A DNA stretch of 64,000 bases, taken from NCBI GenBank assembly GCA_003116975.1, contig BGKB01000180.1, forward strand, positions 62,001-126,000, read 5' to 3'. Each line of letters starts with the position of its first letter. Position 1 is the first letter of the stretch. The notes beneath the pieces are model-generated. The model had not been told where the DNA came from and made no database searches. It was given only the letters and a program-made list of their open reading frames with translations. Both the position numbers and the translations under genes were made by a program. Shown piece by piece: positions 8,219 through 17,433 of the stretch. Source of the stretch: Aurantiochytrium sp. KH105 (taxonomy: Eukaryota > Sar > Bigyra > Thraustochytrida > Thraustochytriidae).

Positions 8219-9592
8219 ATGGCCTCGGGCAATGGAAGCACGAACGGAAGCGGAACCTATTTTCCGAACGTGGATCCCGTCAAGTACGCCGGCCCCGACA
8301 GCAGGGACGTGCTAGCGTTTCGATTTTACGACAAGGAGGCGGTGATCATGGGCAAAAAGATGAAAGACTGGCTCCGGTTTTCTGTCTGTTTCTGGCATAC
8401 CTTTCGCGGAAGCGGGGCCGACCCCTTTGGAAGACCGACCATCACGCGCCATTTCGAGGGCGACGATGGCACGGACTCCATGGAAAACGCGCTTCGTCGC
8501 GTGGAGGCAGCCTTTGAGCTTTTCACCAAGCTCGGCGTCGAGTACTACTCGTTTCATGATGTAGATGTGGCCCCAGAAGGCGCGACGATGGCGGAGACTC
8601 ACGCGAATTTGGAAAAGGTCACGGATCGCATGCTTGAACTGCAAAAGGAGACGGGCGTAAAGCTTCTCTGGGGCACGGCCAATCTTTTTTCGCATCCGCA
8701 ATACATGAACGGGGCCGCGACCAACCCAGACCCTCTCGTGTTCATGCGCGCTGCGACACAGGTGAAGTTCGCCATGGACGCGACGCACAAACTCGGTGGC
8801 GAAGGCTTTGTTTTCTGGGGAGGACGAGAGGGCTACATGCACATTCTCAACACCGACATGGTCCAGGAAATGAACAACTATGCGCGAATGCTCAAGCTTG
8901 CCATTGCATACAAGGAGAAGATCGGTTTCTCGGGACAGATTCTTGTCGAGCCCAAGCCTCGCGAGCCCATGAAGCATCAGTATGACTATGACGTGCAGAC
9001 TGTGGTTGGTTTTTTACGCGAGCACGGGCTCGAGAACGACGTTCGTCTGAATGTGGAGCCGAACCACACGCAGCTCGCAGGACACGAGTTCGAGCACGAT
9101 ATCGTGCTCGCTGCGAAGTTGGGCATGCTCGGCAGCATTGACGCCAACACCGGGTCAGAGAGCTTGGGTTGGGACACGGATGAATTCATTACGGACCAGA
9201 CACGCGCCACAATGCTCTGCAAGGTGATCATCGAAATGGGTGGCTTTCAGCAGGGCGGTCTCAACTTTGACGCCAAAGTTCGACGTGAGAGCACGGACCT
9301 CGAAGACTTTTTCATTGCGCACGTTGCGTCAATGGACGCTCTTGCAAAAGGTCTTCGCAATGCAGCCCGCCTTATTTCTGAGGGACACCTCTCCAGAATG
9401 CTTGAGGAAAGATATGCAGGCTGGGCTTCCTCTCTTGGGACCCAGATTGGGTCCGGGGAGCTGCCGCTTGATCGCATTGCCGAAATGTACACAACAGTCC
9501 TCGAGCACGAAGAGAGGAACGGCAAAGCGCACGGAACGACATCAGCGAAGCAAGAAAAGTTCATTGCCGTCTTCAACCATCACATTTCCTAG
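8219..9592 (+). CDS. xylA: Xylose isomerase
   Basis: 457 residues. Interconverts D-xylose and D-xylulose, the entry step to the pentose phosphate pathway without a reductase/dehydrogenase pair. All active-site landmarks of the long (class II) xylose isomerases are present: SFHDVD with catalytic His113 and Asp116, WGTANLF at 151-157, metal ligands in VEPKP (Glu243, Lys245) and NVEPNH (Glu280, His283), then DAN (Asp308), WDTDEF (Asp319, Asp321) and NFDAKVRRES (Asp351). Length and motifs match the family, so the gene looks intact and functional. No targeting signal is seen, so it is probably cytosolic. Class II enzymes occur in bacteria such as Bacteroidetes and in scattered eukaryotes, so an ancient transfer is plausible. 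It is single exon and stops with TAG. A tetranucleotide run sits in its leader. Confidence 0.96.
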   Translation: MASGNGSTNGSGTYFPNVDPVKYAGPDSRDVLAFRFYDKEAVIMGKKMKDWLRFSVCFWHTFRGSGADPFGRPTITRHFEGDDGTDSMENALRRVEAAFELFTKLGVEYYSFHDVDVAPEGATMAETHANLEKVTDRMLELQKETGVKLLWGTANLFSHPQYMNGAATNPDPLVFMRAATQVKFAMDATHKLGGEGFVFWGGREGYMHILNTDMVQEMNNYARMLKLAIAYKEKIGFSGQILVEPKPREPMKHQYDYDVQTVVGFLREHGLENDVRLNVEPNHTQLAGHEFEHDIVLAAKLGMLGSIDANTGSESLGWDTDEFITDQTRATMLCKVIIEMGGFQQGGLNFDAKVRRESTDLEDFFIAHVASMDALAKGLRNAARLISEGHLSRMLEERYAGWASSLGTQIGSGELPLDRIAEMYTTVLEHEERNGKAHGTTSAKQEKFIAVFNHHIS

Positions 9593-9776
9593 GCCTCCAA
9601 AGGATCCAATTAAGTAAGAGATGAATCATCTTGCCTCCGATCCTATTCTATTCTTGGCCGTGACGTCGCTGATGATTCCCGGTGGTCCGCACGGTCGTGC
9701 GATGCGTCGCCCTGGAGCACCACACAGTGAGCGATGAGCGAAGGCAAACCCGAGACCCTGTCCCTGTCCCAGGCTC

Positions 9777-10611
9777 ATGGTTCGTCTGCGCGTGCGCTTC
9801 GTGGTGGTGGCCGTGCGGCCGGCCGACGGCAGCAGCGGCGAGGACGCAGCGGAGTCCAGCGGCTCTGGGCCCGGCAGACCTGCCAAGCGGAGGCGCGGCG
9901 GCGAGATCTCGGCTCTCGAGAGCGAGGCGGCCGCGGCATGCGCGACAGCCAGTCCTGCAGGCGACGAGGAGGGAGACTCTTCTGCGCCGCGAAGGCGAGG
10001 CGGCAAACGGCAGCGCGAGGCGGAGATCGAGCGCTGGACCGATGAGGAGTGGCTGGAAAGAAGGCCCATGCCTTGCCTCGCAAGCGCAACGGGGGCCAGC
10101 GTGAGCTCAGCTTTGACACGCAAAATACGCGAAGACTTTGGCGACTTTGGCGCAGCGACGCTCGGCATCTCACTGCAAGGTACGTGAAAGCGAGGAATCC
10201 TATGTCTATGTAAACGCGAGTCTTGCGCGTAACCTGCCTCTGCGGATATTTTCTCATGGCCGCGGGCGCAATTCTTGGCACAATGATGGGCATGCATGAC
10301 ATGCACTCTTCTTCGGAATGGTGAACTTTATCAGGACTGACTGCGTTGTGACGAGCTCAGTACGTGCTTTGGAGTCCCGCTGTGGCATCATCGTGCTTCG
10401 TATTCGACGAGAGGATCTCGAAAAGACTCGCACTTTGCTCGCCGAAATGAAAGACATTGGGGGCCGAGGCGCCGTCGATCTACAGGTGCTTCACGTGGCT
10501 GGTAGTTCTCGGTTACTCCGTCAAGCTTTGATGCGACTACATGAAACTACGCCAGCGTTTTCAAAGGTTCCACTCCAAGCATGGGAAAAGCTTGCAATAA
10601 GTGCCTCTTGA
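9777..10611 (+). CDS. POP5: POP5-like subunit of RNase P / RNase MRP (two exons)
   Basis: Proposed CDS is 9777-10179 joined to 10361-10611, 217 residues. Exon 1 begins MVRLRVRFVVVAVR, the POP5/Rpp14 opening (MVRxKxRY in relatives), and ends with ALTRKIREDFGDFGAATLGI, matching the conserved 'I...G.FG.A' segment. Splicing at CAAG^GTACGTG and CTCAG^TACGTG gives GISLQVRALESRCGIIVLRI, the expected beta strands. Exon 2 continues to LQVLHVAGSSRLLRQALMRL, the conserved 'LHVGGTIR' region of POP5. About 75 low-complexity charged residues (GPGRPAKRRRGGE and so on) are inserted near residues 18-95, which is unusual. The protein binds RNase P/MRP RNA and acts in tRNA and rRNA processing in the nucleus/nucleolus. 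It is the only intron-bearing gene I could establish here. Confidence 0.8.
10180..10360 (+). other. Spliceosomal intron in POP5
   Basis: 181 bp, phase 1, donor GTACGTG and acceptor GAGCTCAG. It carries in-frame stops. Its removal joins two halves of a recognisable POP5 fold with no missing or extra residues in the strand that spans the junction. Confidence 0.75.
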
Positions 10612-10897
10612 TTTCCTGTCATGGCCAAAACCTTTTGTCTGTCTGCATATGTTGCACATGTTGCGAAGTAAAGGATTGCACAGATTACTTTGCGCGAGGC
10701 GCACCATTTGTTATGGAACTTTTGTGGTCCTATCAATACGCTTTGTGTGCACTTCAATTGGCGCAAAGCAGAAAGCGTCAAGCACCGAACCTTTCGCCCT
10801 GATCGACCACGATAACTCACCTGTTTCAATTTGTGAAATGATTGCTTCAAATCGGACATATTTGGACTTTATATACAATTCGTGTCTTAGGAATACT

Positions 10898-11665
10898 CTA
10901 GCAGTTCTTCGCGTAGCACTTCGCCTTGGAAGACGGCTTGTATGCGCCAATGTATCCGCGGTACAGCTCGCAGCGACCTGCACCCTCCTCAATGTGAGTA
11001 CCCCACGGAAGGTTGTCAGGGTTGATCGGCTTGAACTCGTAGTACTTGCACCACTCATAGCCCGTGCAGGCTTCGCGGCACTTGTCCTCCACACACGGCT
11101 TGTCCTTGTTGCAGTACGTCTTGTAGTCTCCCAGGCCGTACGGGGTGCCGTCGTGGTCGTAGGCCTCACGGCAGTAGCCATTGCCAACAAGCGTGTACTC
11201 ACACGTCGGCTCGGGCTCCGGCCGGGGAGGCGTAAAGCACTCGCTCTTGTCTGCCGTCTTGTACGCTTCGTAGCACTCGACGCCATGCTTGGCCTTGTAG
11301 GCGCCCACTTCGCCGCGATGCACCTCGCACGTCTTGCGATGGCTGCGGCTGTCGTATTCCCAGCCGGTGCAGTCTTCGTCTTCGTAGCAGAGCATGGCGC
11401 ACTCGCTTTTGGACTCGATGTGCTTGTAGAGGTTGAAGGTTCCGGTTCCGACGGGGTTGCCGTAGTGATCGACCTTCTCACGGCAAAAGCCGTCGCCGAG
11501 CTTCTTGAAGGCCAAACAGATGGGCTTGTGTGGGTGCGAGGTGAGCTTGCGGGAGTCTTGCAAGGTGGTCTGGGCCTTGGAGCGCAGGCTGGCTGCTTCG
11601 CTCATGGTGGCGAGAACGGCCATGACGAGGACGAGAAGAATGCTGGCTCGCATGTTCATCTCCAT
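10898..11665 (-). CDS. Secreted cysteine-rich protein with two apple/PAN-like repeats, minus-strand copy A
   Basis: 255 residues. It starts MEMNMRASILLVLVMAVLAT, a clear signal peptide ending in about SEAASL. The mature part has two related halves: one from PICLAFKKLGDGFCREKVDH to VECYEAY, the other from TCEYTLVGNGYCREAYDHDG to KAKCYAKNC. Each has the pattern GxGxCRE..D..G.P.G - C..C.GYE.. - CE(L/V)..G.IGAYK - C. The repeated cysteines and the GYE core suggest a disulfide-stabilised PAN/apple-like adhesion or carbohydrate-binding fold; this assignment is by pattern only. It stops with TAG. It is divergent from a truncated plus-strand paralogue and almost identical to copy B at 12890-13657. 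Confidence 0.75.
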   Translation of the reverse strand: MEMNMRASILLVLVMAVLATMSEAASLRSKAQTTLQDSRKLTSHPHKPICLAFKKLGDGFCREKVDHYGNPVGTGTFNLYKHIESKSECAMLCYEDEDCTGWEYDSRSHRKTCEVHRGEVGAYKAKHGVECYEAYKTADKSECFTPPRPEPEPTCEYTLVGNGYCREAYDHDGTPYGLGDYKTYCNKDKPCVEDKCREACTGYEWCKYYEFKPINPDNLPWGTHIEEGAGRCELYRGYIGAYKPSSKAKCYAKNC

Positions 11666-12395
11666 CTTTCTGTTCCTTTTCCCTTTTCCTTTTGCTTTTG
11701 CTTTGGGGTGGTTTTGCTTTGTGTTTTTTGGCTGAGGTTTGCTTTGAGGTTTGCTTTGAGGTTCTGGTTCTGGTTGTCGTCTGTCTCGCGATGGGCCTTC
11801 GAGCCCTCGCGCACGATGCCAGAAGTGTCACTTCACTTCACAACATCGGCTCATCTTCACTGATCGACTGGCTCGTCTGCCTCTTCCCTTATTGGGAGCG
11901 AGTCGAGTAACTGGTGACCAACGCATCGCACGACTTCGCTGGCCGATGTGATGAGATCAAAGTTGTCAGCTGGCCGGACGTGAGCGCGTATACGTGGAGT
12001 CACAGCCTGTGCATGGACGGCGGAGCCGAGCTGTACGATGCACGCGAGGCCAACGCTGCGTACATGAACTCGAAGGAGCGCCCGATGCGAGGAAAGGGGG
12101 AAAGGAAGACAAAGCTGTCTGGCTATCTCCACCTAGTAGCCCAGTAGGAGGGTACTAGTGAGGGCTGGCGGTGTGTGCTGGGGTCCGGCTCTGTAACTTG
12201 GAACATGGTTGAGATAGAGAGGGAACGTAGCAAGCGGACGATAGTGCTCATCGGCCTCGATCACCCCAAGCTGCCGAGCATCAGCAAAACGCAAACGACA
12301 AGCTTCAACAGACACCACAAGCCTCAACAAAACCTTTAAAGCAAATCTCAGCAACAGCAAGCTCATTCCAAGAAAGGAACCTCAAAACAGAAAGA
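11666..12395. other. Divergent spacer between apple/PAN-like genes, copy 1
   Basis: About 730 bp that recurs with few differences at 13658-14383, so it is part of the ~1.99-kb tandem unit. It likely holds both promoters. The plus-strand TATA-like element is CTTTAAAG at about 12335 where the intact unit has CTATAAAG. Confidence 0.6.
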
Positions 12396-12631
12396 ATGCG
12401 CGCAAGTGCCCTCTTCGTCCTCGTCCTGGCCGTCCTCGGCGCCTCAGCCCAGGCCTCCAACGCCACAGAAGCCAAGACCAAGACCATCAAGCACGCACAG
12501 CCGACATGCCTCGCCTTTCGCAAACTCGGCAATGGCTTTTGCCGCGAGAGGTACGATGCGCACGGCAAGCCCGTCGGCAAGGGCGACTTTGAGCTCTACC
12601 AGCACGTGGCCACCAAGTCGGACTGCGCCGA
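12396..12631 (+). pseudogene. Truncated apple/PAN-like secreted protein gene (5' fragment)
   Basis: Encodes about 78 residues (MRASALFVLVLAVLGASAQA signal peptide, then a first Cys-rich half) and matches 14384-14619 closely. The match stops dead at 12631; the next base is N, and the sequence beyond is unrelated. The frame then meets a stop within a few codons. This is either a genuinely truncated duplicate or an artefact of joining two contigs or haplotypes at the N. No complete product can be made from it as shown. Confidence 0.8.
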
Positions 12632-12889
12632 NCCGCTTTGATCTGACTCGTCGCTCACAAACTTCTACGCAAGCTTGACAAGGCTCATTGGGTTTTCGAT
12701 CTCCATGCATCAAGCCGCAGTGGGTCTGAATGAGACACTCCGTACTCTTGCGTTCATCTCAGTGTCATCGATGATGGCCACAAGACCTCCTCTTCGAGTT
12801 CCCTTTCCCCAAGGTCATGTAAATATCGATGGGGAGGTATGGAACATATTTCGACTTTCTTTATGTACAGTTCGTGTGTTAGGAATACT
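12632..12889. other. Ambiguous base and unique insert at a duplication joint
   Basis: Position 12632 is an N. About 250 bp of unique sequence follow, then homology resumes near 12883 with the end of the minus-strand copy B. No gene is seen in this insert. It marks the boundary between the two ~1.99-kb tandem units. Confidence 0.7.
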
Positions 12890-13657
12890 CTAGCAGTTCT
12901 TCGCGTAGCACTTTGCCTTGGAGGACGGCTTGTACGCGCCAATGTATCCGCGGTACAGCTCGCAGCGACCTGCACCCTCCTCAATGTGAGTACCCCACGG
13001 AAGGTTGTCAGGGTTGATCGGCTTGAACTCGTAGTACTTGCACCACTCGTAGCCCGTGCAGACTTCGCGGCACTTGTCCTCCACACACGGCTTGTCCTTG
13101 TTGCAGTACGTCTTGTAGTCTCCCAGGCCGTACGGGGTGCCGTCGTGATCGTAGGCCTCACGGCAGTAGCCATTGCCCACAAGCGTGTACTCACACGTCG
13201 GCTCGGGCTCCTGCCGGGGAGGCGTAAAGCACTCGCTCTTGTCTGCCGTCTTGTACGCTTCGTAGCACTCGACGCCATGCTTGGCCTTGTAGGCGCCCAC
13301 TTCGCCGCGATGCACCTCGCACGTCTTGCGATGGCTACGGCTGTCGTATTCCCAGCCGGTGCAATCTTCGTCTTCGTAGCACAGCATGGCGCACTCGCTT
13401 TTGGACTCGATATGCTTGTAAAGGTTGAAGGTTCCGGTTCCAACAGGGTTGCCGTAGTGGTCGACCTTCTCACGGCAAAAGCCGTCGCCGAGCTTCTTGA
13501 AGGCCAAGCAGATGGGCTTGTGCGGGTGCGAGGTGAGCTTGCGGGAGTCTTGCAAGGTGGTCTGGGCCTTGGATCGCAGGCTGGCTGCTTCGCTCATGGT
13601 GGCGAGAACGGCCATGACGAGGACGAGAAGAATGCTGGCTCGCATGTTCATCTCCAT
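12890..13657 (-). CDS. Secreted cysteine-rich protein with two apple/PAN-like repeats, minus-strand copy B
   Basis: 255 residues, near-identical to copy A. Visible changes include Pro to Gln in the linker (PPRQEPEPTCEY) and Ala to Val in CREVCTGYEW. It has the same signal peptide and two Cys-rich halves. The start is the ATG at 13657 (MEMNMRAS). The frame stays open upstream to 13822 here but not in copy A, because of a small indel in the leader, which argues that the upstream frame is not coding. It is divergent from the intact plus-strand paralogue at 14384. Confidence 0.75.
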   Translation of the reverse strand: MEMNMRASILLVLVMAVLATMSEAASLRSKAQTTLQDSRKLTSHPHKPICLAFKKLGDGFCREKVDHYGNPVGTGTFNLYKHIESKSECAMLCYEDEDCTGWEYDSRSHRKTCEVHRGEVGAYKAKHGVECYEAYKTADKSECFTPPRQEPEPTCEYTLVGNGYCREAYDHDGTPYGLGDYKTYCNKDKPCVEDKCREVCTGYEWCKYYEFKPINPDNLPWGTHIEEGAGRCELYRGYIGAYKPSSKAKCYAKNC

Positions 13658-14383
13658 CTTTCTTTTCCTTTCCCTTTTCCTTTTGCTTTTGCTTTGGGGT
13701 GGTTTTGCTTTGTGTTTTTTGGCTGAGGTTTGCTTTGAGGTTTGTTTTGAGGTTCTGGTTCTGGTTGTCGTCTGTCTCGCAACGGGCCTTCGAGCCCTCG
13801 CGCACGATGCCAGAAGTGTCACTTCACTTCACAACATCGGCTCATCTTCACTGATCGACTGGCTCGTCTGCCTCTTCCCTTATTGGGAGCGAGTCGAGTA
13901 AATGGTGACCAACGCATCGCACAACTTCGCTGGCCGATGTAATGAGATCAAAGCTGCCACTACGTGGACGTGAGCGCGTATACGTGGAGTCACAGTCTGT
14001 GCATGGACGGCGGAGCCGAGCTGTACGATGCACGCGAGGCCAACGCTGCGTACATGAACTCGAAGGAGCGCCCGATGCGAGGAAAGGGGGAAGGAAGACA
14101 AAGCTGTCTGGCTATCTCCACCTAGTAGCCCAGTAGGAGGGTGCTAGTGAGGGCTGGCGGTGTGTGCTGGGGTCCGGCTCTGTAACTTGGAACATGGTTG
14201 AGTTAGAGAGGGAACGTAGCAAGCGGAGGATGGGCTCATCGGCCTCGATCACCCCAAGCTGCCGAGCATCAGCAAAACGCAAACGACAAGCCTCAACAGA
14301 CACTGCAAGCCTCAACAAAGCCTATAAAGCAAATCTCAGCAACAGTAAGCTCATTCCAAGAAAGGAACCTCAAAACAGAAAGA
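13658..14383. other. Divergent spacer between apple/PAN-like genes, copy 2
   Basis: Near-duplicate of 11666-12395. It contains a TATA-box candidate (see separate entry) for the plus-strand gene. No coding potential of its own. Confidence 0.6.
14323..14328 (+). promoter_or_regulatory. TATA-box candidate of the apple/PAN-like gene
   Basis: TATAAA 56 bp upstream of the ATG at 14384, inside CCTATAAAGC. The equivalent spot before the truncated copy reads TTTAAA, which would weaken it. Confidence 0.5.
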
Positions 14384-15115
14384 ATGCGCGCAAGTGCCCT
14401 CTTCGTCCTCGTCTTGGCCGTCCTCGGCGCCTCGGCCCAGGCTTCCAACGCCACAGAAGCCAAGACCAAGACCATCAAGCACGCACAGCCGACATGCCTC
14501 GCCTTTCGCAAACTCGGCAATGGCTTTTGCCGCGAGAAGTACGACGCGCACGGCAAGCCCGTCGGCAAGGGCGAATTTGAGCTCTACCAGCACGTGGCCA
14601 CCAAGTCGGACTGCGCCGACCTCTGCTACGAGCAAGGCACTGCATGCACCGGCTACGAGTACAACGCACACAAGGAGAAGTGCGAGATCCACCACGACTA
14701 CGTCGGCGCCTACAAGAAGGCAGACGGCAACGAGTGCGTCCAGGCGTACATGACGTCCAACTGGAAAAAGTGCCACGTCAAGCCTCCTGTGGACCCTGCG
14801 CCCGAAGACGAATACGAGCTCGTCGGTCATGGCTTTTGCCGCGAAGAGTACGATCACTGGGGCTACCCGTACGGCAGCGGCGAGTACGAAACGGAATGCA
14901 ACGCCAAGAAGCCGTGCACCGAGTACGAGTGCCGCAAGGCGTGCTCGGACTATGACTGGTGCAAGTACTACGAGTTTCAGGACATTGACCCGATGTACGT
15001 GCCGGAGGGCTCTTACATTGAGGACGGTCACGGGCGCTGCGAGCTGCACAAGGAGGACATGGACGCGTACCAGGCGTCGTCGAAGGCCGTGTGCTACAGG
15101 AAGCGACAGGCGTAA
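14384..15115 (+). CDS. Secreted cysteine-rich protein with two apple/PAN-like repeats, plus-strand copy
   Basis: 243 residues. Signal peptide MRASALFVLVLAVLGASAQA, then two halves: PTCLAFRKLGNGFCREKYDA to NECVQAYM, and YELVGHGFCREEYDHWGYPY to CELHKEDMDAYQASSKAVCY. The cysteine spacing and the GYEYN/WCKYYEF cores match the minus-strand copies, so all four genes are one family, but at the protein level this copy has diverged clearly from A and B. No membrane anchor, so a soluble secreted or wall-associated product is expected. AATAAA at 15180-15185, about 65 bp after the TAA stop, is a likely polyadenylation signal. Confidence 0.78.
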   Translation: MRASALFVLVLAVLGASAQASNATEAKTKTIKHAQPTCLAFRKLGNGFCREKYDAHGKPVGKGEFELYQHVATKSDCADLCYEQGTACTGYEYNAHKEKCEIHHDYVGAYKKADGNECVQAYMTSNWKKCHVKPPVDPAPEDEYELVGHGFCREEYDHWGYPYGSGEYETECNAKKPCTEYECRKACSDYDWCKYYEFQDIDPMYVPEGSYIEDGHGRCELHKEDMDAYQASSKAVCYRKRQA

Positions 15116-15691
15116 ACTCTAAATGCATAGCTAGTATCAACAATGTACATATCCCAAGCGTCTTCGTTCCAAATTGATCAATAAAAGCTCCTCACAGAGC
15201 AAATACTTACAAAGCACATTTGCAGAATCATTGCGCTAGGCTCGAAGTGAACCTTTCAGAGCCAACTCATAACCCATCGCAGCCTGCAGCTGCTCTTCGC
15301 TCGTGCCGTCGTCTACGGGTCGCCACCCAAGAGTTTTGCCATCGTGCAATACAATGCTTCGCTTCGCATATCTCGTAATGTTCGAGAGAGCCGCCTCCGG
15401 TCAGAAACGGCGCTTTCTTGCGGATAGAGCATACAAAGTACCCAAGCCAGCTTGCATCGCGTGCTGGCTGATGACAGTTGTGCGCCGCGCCCCAGACCTA
15501 CAGTGGCAGCTGGGCGCGGCTGTGGGAGGCCACGTGCACCAAAACGAACAAATCCAAGTTCTGCGAACCGCGGATCCCGCGCGGCGCGGACCTCGAGCGA
15601 GTGGTCGAGCGGGCGAGGAAGCGCGCGAAGGAGACCGCGATAGCAGACGCGGGGTGCGGCAGCGGGAAAAGGCCGGTCTGGGCCCGCGGCG
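15116..15691. other. Intergenic region upstream of EF-hand gene
   Basis: Contains the polyadenylation candidate of the preceding gene near 15180. Open frames from about 15303 do not look coding: no family resemblance and proline/arginine-rich translations of GC-rich DNA. Confidence 0.5.
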
Positions 15692-16930
15692 ATGGCGCCG
15701 GTGCGCGGCGGGGCCGTGGACCTGGGGAGATGGTGGGAGCACCCGTTCATGCGCGAGCTCGAAGACGAAGCGCGACGCGACGCGGCGCTTGCCAAGGAGA
15801 ACGACGTACACTGCAAGCGGCACGAGCAGGCGGACTGGGCAGCGGACCGAGAGCTCAACACCGGGGCGCACGTCACGCCGAGCCAGATCGGCGGGCTGCG
15901 ACAGTGGTTCCAGAGCGTTGACGCCGACGACTCCGGCACAGTCTCGCTGCTCGAGCTCGCAGACCCGCTGCTCACGACGGGCGTCGCAGAGTCTGTTTCG
16001 GAGTGCGTGGAAATCTTCCAGGCCATCGACGAAGATGGGTCCGGCGAGGTAGACTTTGACGAGTTCCTCGAACTGGTCACCATCAAGTCATCAGGCAGAC
16101 TTGAACGAATGCGCGCCCAGTGGCAGCGCGCGGCTGGAGAAGCGCCAAAAATTATTGACGAAAAACAGCGTCGCGCAGAACTCGAAGCCGCCAAGGCCGA
16201 CGGTATTCTCGCAATATGCGAGGCTCTCAAGAACGACGAAACGACCATGTCACTCATGTCGGCCATTACCTATGAACGGCGTAAATTTATTAGTCAGGCC
16301 GTCATGAAGAAGGCGTCTCGTTACCGCGTCAGGTTTCGAAAGGCGCAGTTCGAGGCGATTCGTGAAATTCTCTTTGCCTCGCCCGCTGAGCGTGAAGCTG
16401 CTTTGCGCCGTCGCGAAAACAATGCAGATGGTGCACAGAGGCGAACGTCCAAGCCCTTGCGCCCGCGCGGACCGCAGCTCTTCACGACACGCCCGCTTCC
16501 GTGGAAGGAGCAAAATGCTGCAAATGAAGAAAAAGGCTCTCAAGAGGAAAAAAGCTCGAAGTTTGACAAGTCGGCGCTGCAGTGGCCAGAGAAGAGTTCT
16601 GTTCTTCCATGTGTGCAACGACGACCTATTTTGAACCGAAAACGCGCGCTTGTTGGACTTCGCGCGCGCGTCACGACGCCAGCAATCGATGACCAGGAAG
16701 AGCTCTTTCTAGCTCTTGAGCAGAAAAGACGCAATGGCCCAATTGACATGGTACCGTCCTGCGTCTTGCAAGGCTCCAACACCCATCTTCATCGCACTGC
16801 TTCTGAAAGGGCCATGATGCGAATTGATATGTTGAAGTTTCCGGATTGGCTGCGCATTACCGCCTCAAACGATGAAGAAGCTATTGCGATTGAACTTGCT
16901 AATGCTCAGCAAGGGTCTATTGGTGGGTGA
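15692..16930 (+). CDS. EF-hand calcium-binding protein
   Basis: 412 residues. Two adjacent EF-hands are clear: loop DADDSGTVSLLE at about 77-88 and DEDGSGEVDFDE at about 113-124, each flanked by the usual helices (LRQWFQSV..LADPLL and CVEIFQAI..FLELV). The remaining ~280 residues are charged, with Lys/Arg-rich and Glu-rich stretches and no recognised domain. There is no signal peptide or membrane segment. It is probably a cytosolic or cytoskeletal calcium sensor; the partner is unknown. The start is the first ATG before the conserved part and lies in GC-rich DNA. Confidence 0.75.
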   Translation: MAPVRGGAVDLGRWWEHPFMRELEDEARRDAALAKENDVHCKRHEQADWAADRELNTGAHVTPSQIGGLRQWFQSVDADDSGTVSLLELADPLLTTGVAESVSECVEIFQAIDEDGSGEVDFDEFLELVTIKSSGRLERMRAQWQRAAGEAPKIIDEKQRRAELEAAKADGILAICEALKNDETTMSLMSAITYERRKFISQAVMKKASRYRVRFRKAQFEAIREILFASPAEREAALRRRENNADGAQRRTSKPLRPRGPQLFTTRPLPWKEQNAANEEKGSQEEKSSKFDKSALQWPEKSSVLPCVQRRPILNRKRALVGLRARVTTPAIDDQEELFLALEQKRRNGPIDMVPSCVLQGSNTHLHRTASERAMMRIDMLKFPDWLRITASNDEEAIAIELANAQQGSIGG

Positions 16931-17433
16931 TTGATTATCCATCGACTATGCTTCTGAGAACATTGTAATTATGATGACATGAAAAAGAGACGGTCTTTTT
17001 CCTGGCTGTACAAAAGGGAAGAGAGACGTCTGATTCTCGTGTGAGACATTCATATCCGTGAGTCGAAACCGAATCAGTGGTTGCTATGCTTTTTTTCCAA
17101 CAGCAGATAAATACAACGAGCTCCAAACTCAAGGCATGCATCGCTCGCCTCCAAAGACACTGCATGGATGACTCCAGAATATACAAGAGCATACAACAAC
17201 GCCGACGCAGAATCATGGTGTCAATATTTCTTCTTTTTTCGAGTGATTTTTCATAATATCCGAGAGCACGGAGCAAACCTAGCTATCCCGAGTTTGCCAT
17301 CTGCGCCAATTCTGCTTTTCCGCTCAGCCTCTTCGCGGCAGCAAACAAACTCATATACATTGGGAGGGCATGCACGCGCGCAGCCGAATGATATAAGGAG
17401 ATTGAATCGATCTGCAGCAATTTCAGCAGCGCT
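16931..17433. other. Intergenic region between convergent genes
   Basis: 3' flanks of the EF-hand gene and the telobox Myb gene. AT-richer than the genes; no repeat or RNA recognised. Confidence 0.5.

Larger units (their letters stand above)
10898..12631. repeat. Tandem unit 1 of the apple/PAN-like inverted gene pair
   Basis: Minus-strand copy A, its divergent spacer and the 5' end of a plus-strand copy. It corresponds to 12890-14619 at an offset of 1988-1992 bp, with few differences. Confidence 0.85.
12890..14619. repeat. Tandem unit 2 of the apple/PAN-like inverted gene pair
   Basis: Second copy of the unit. Here the plus-strand gene continues intact to 15115. Confidence 0.85.
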
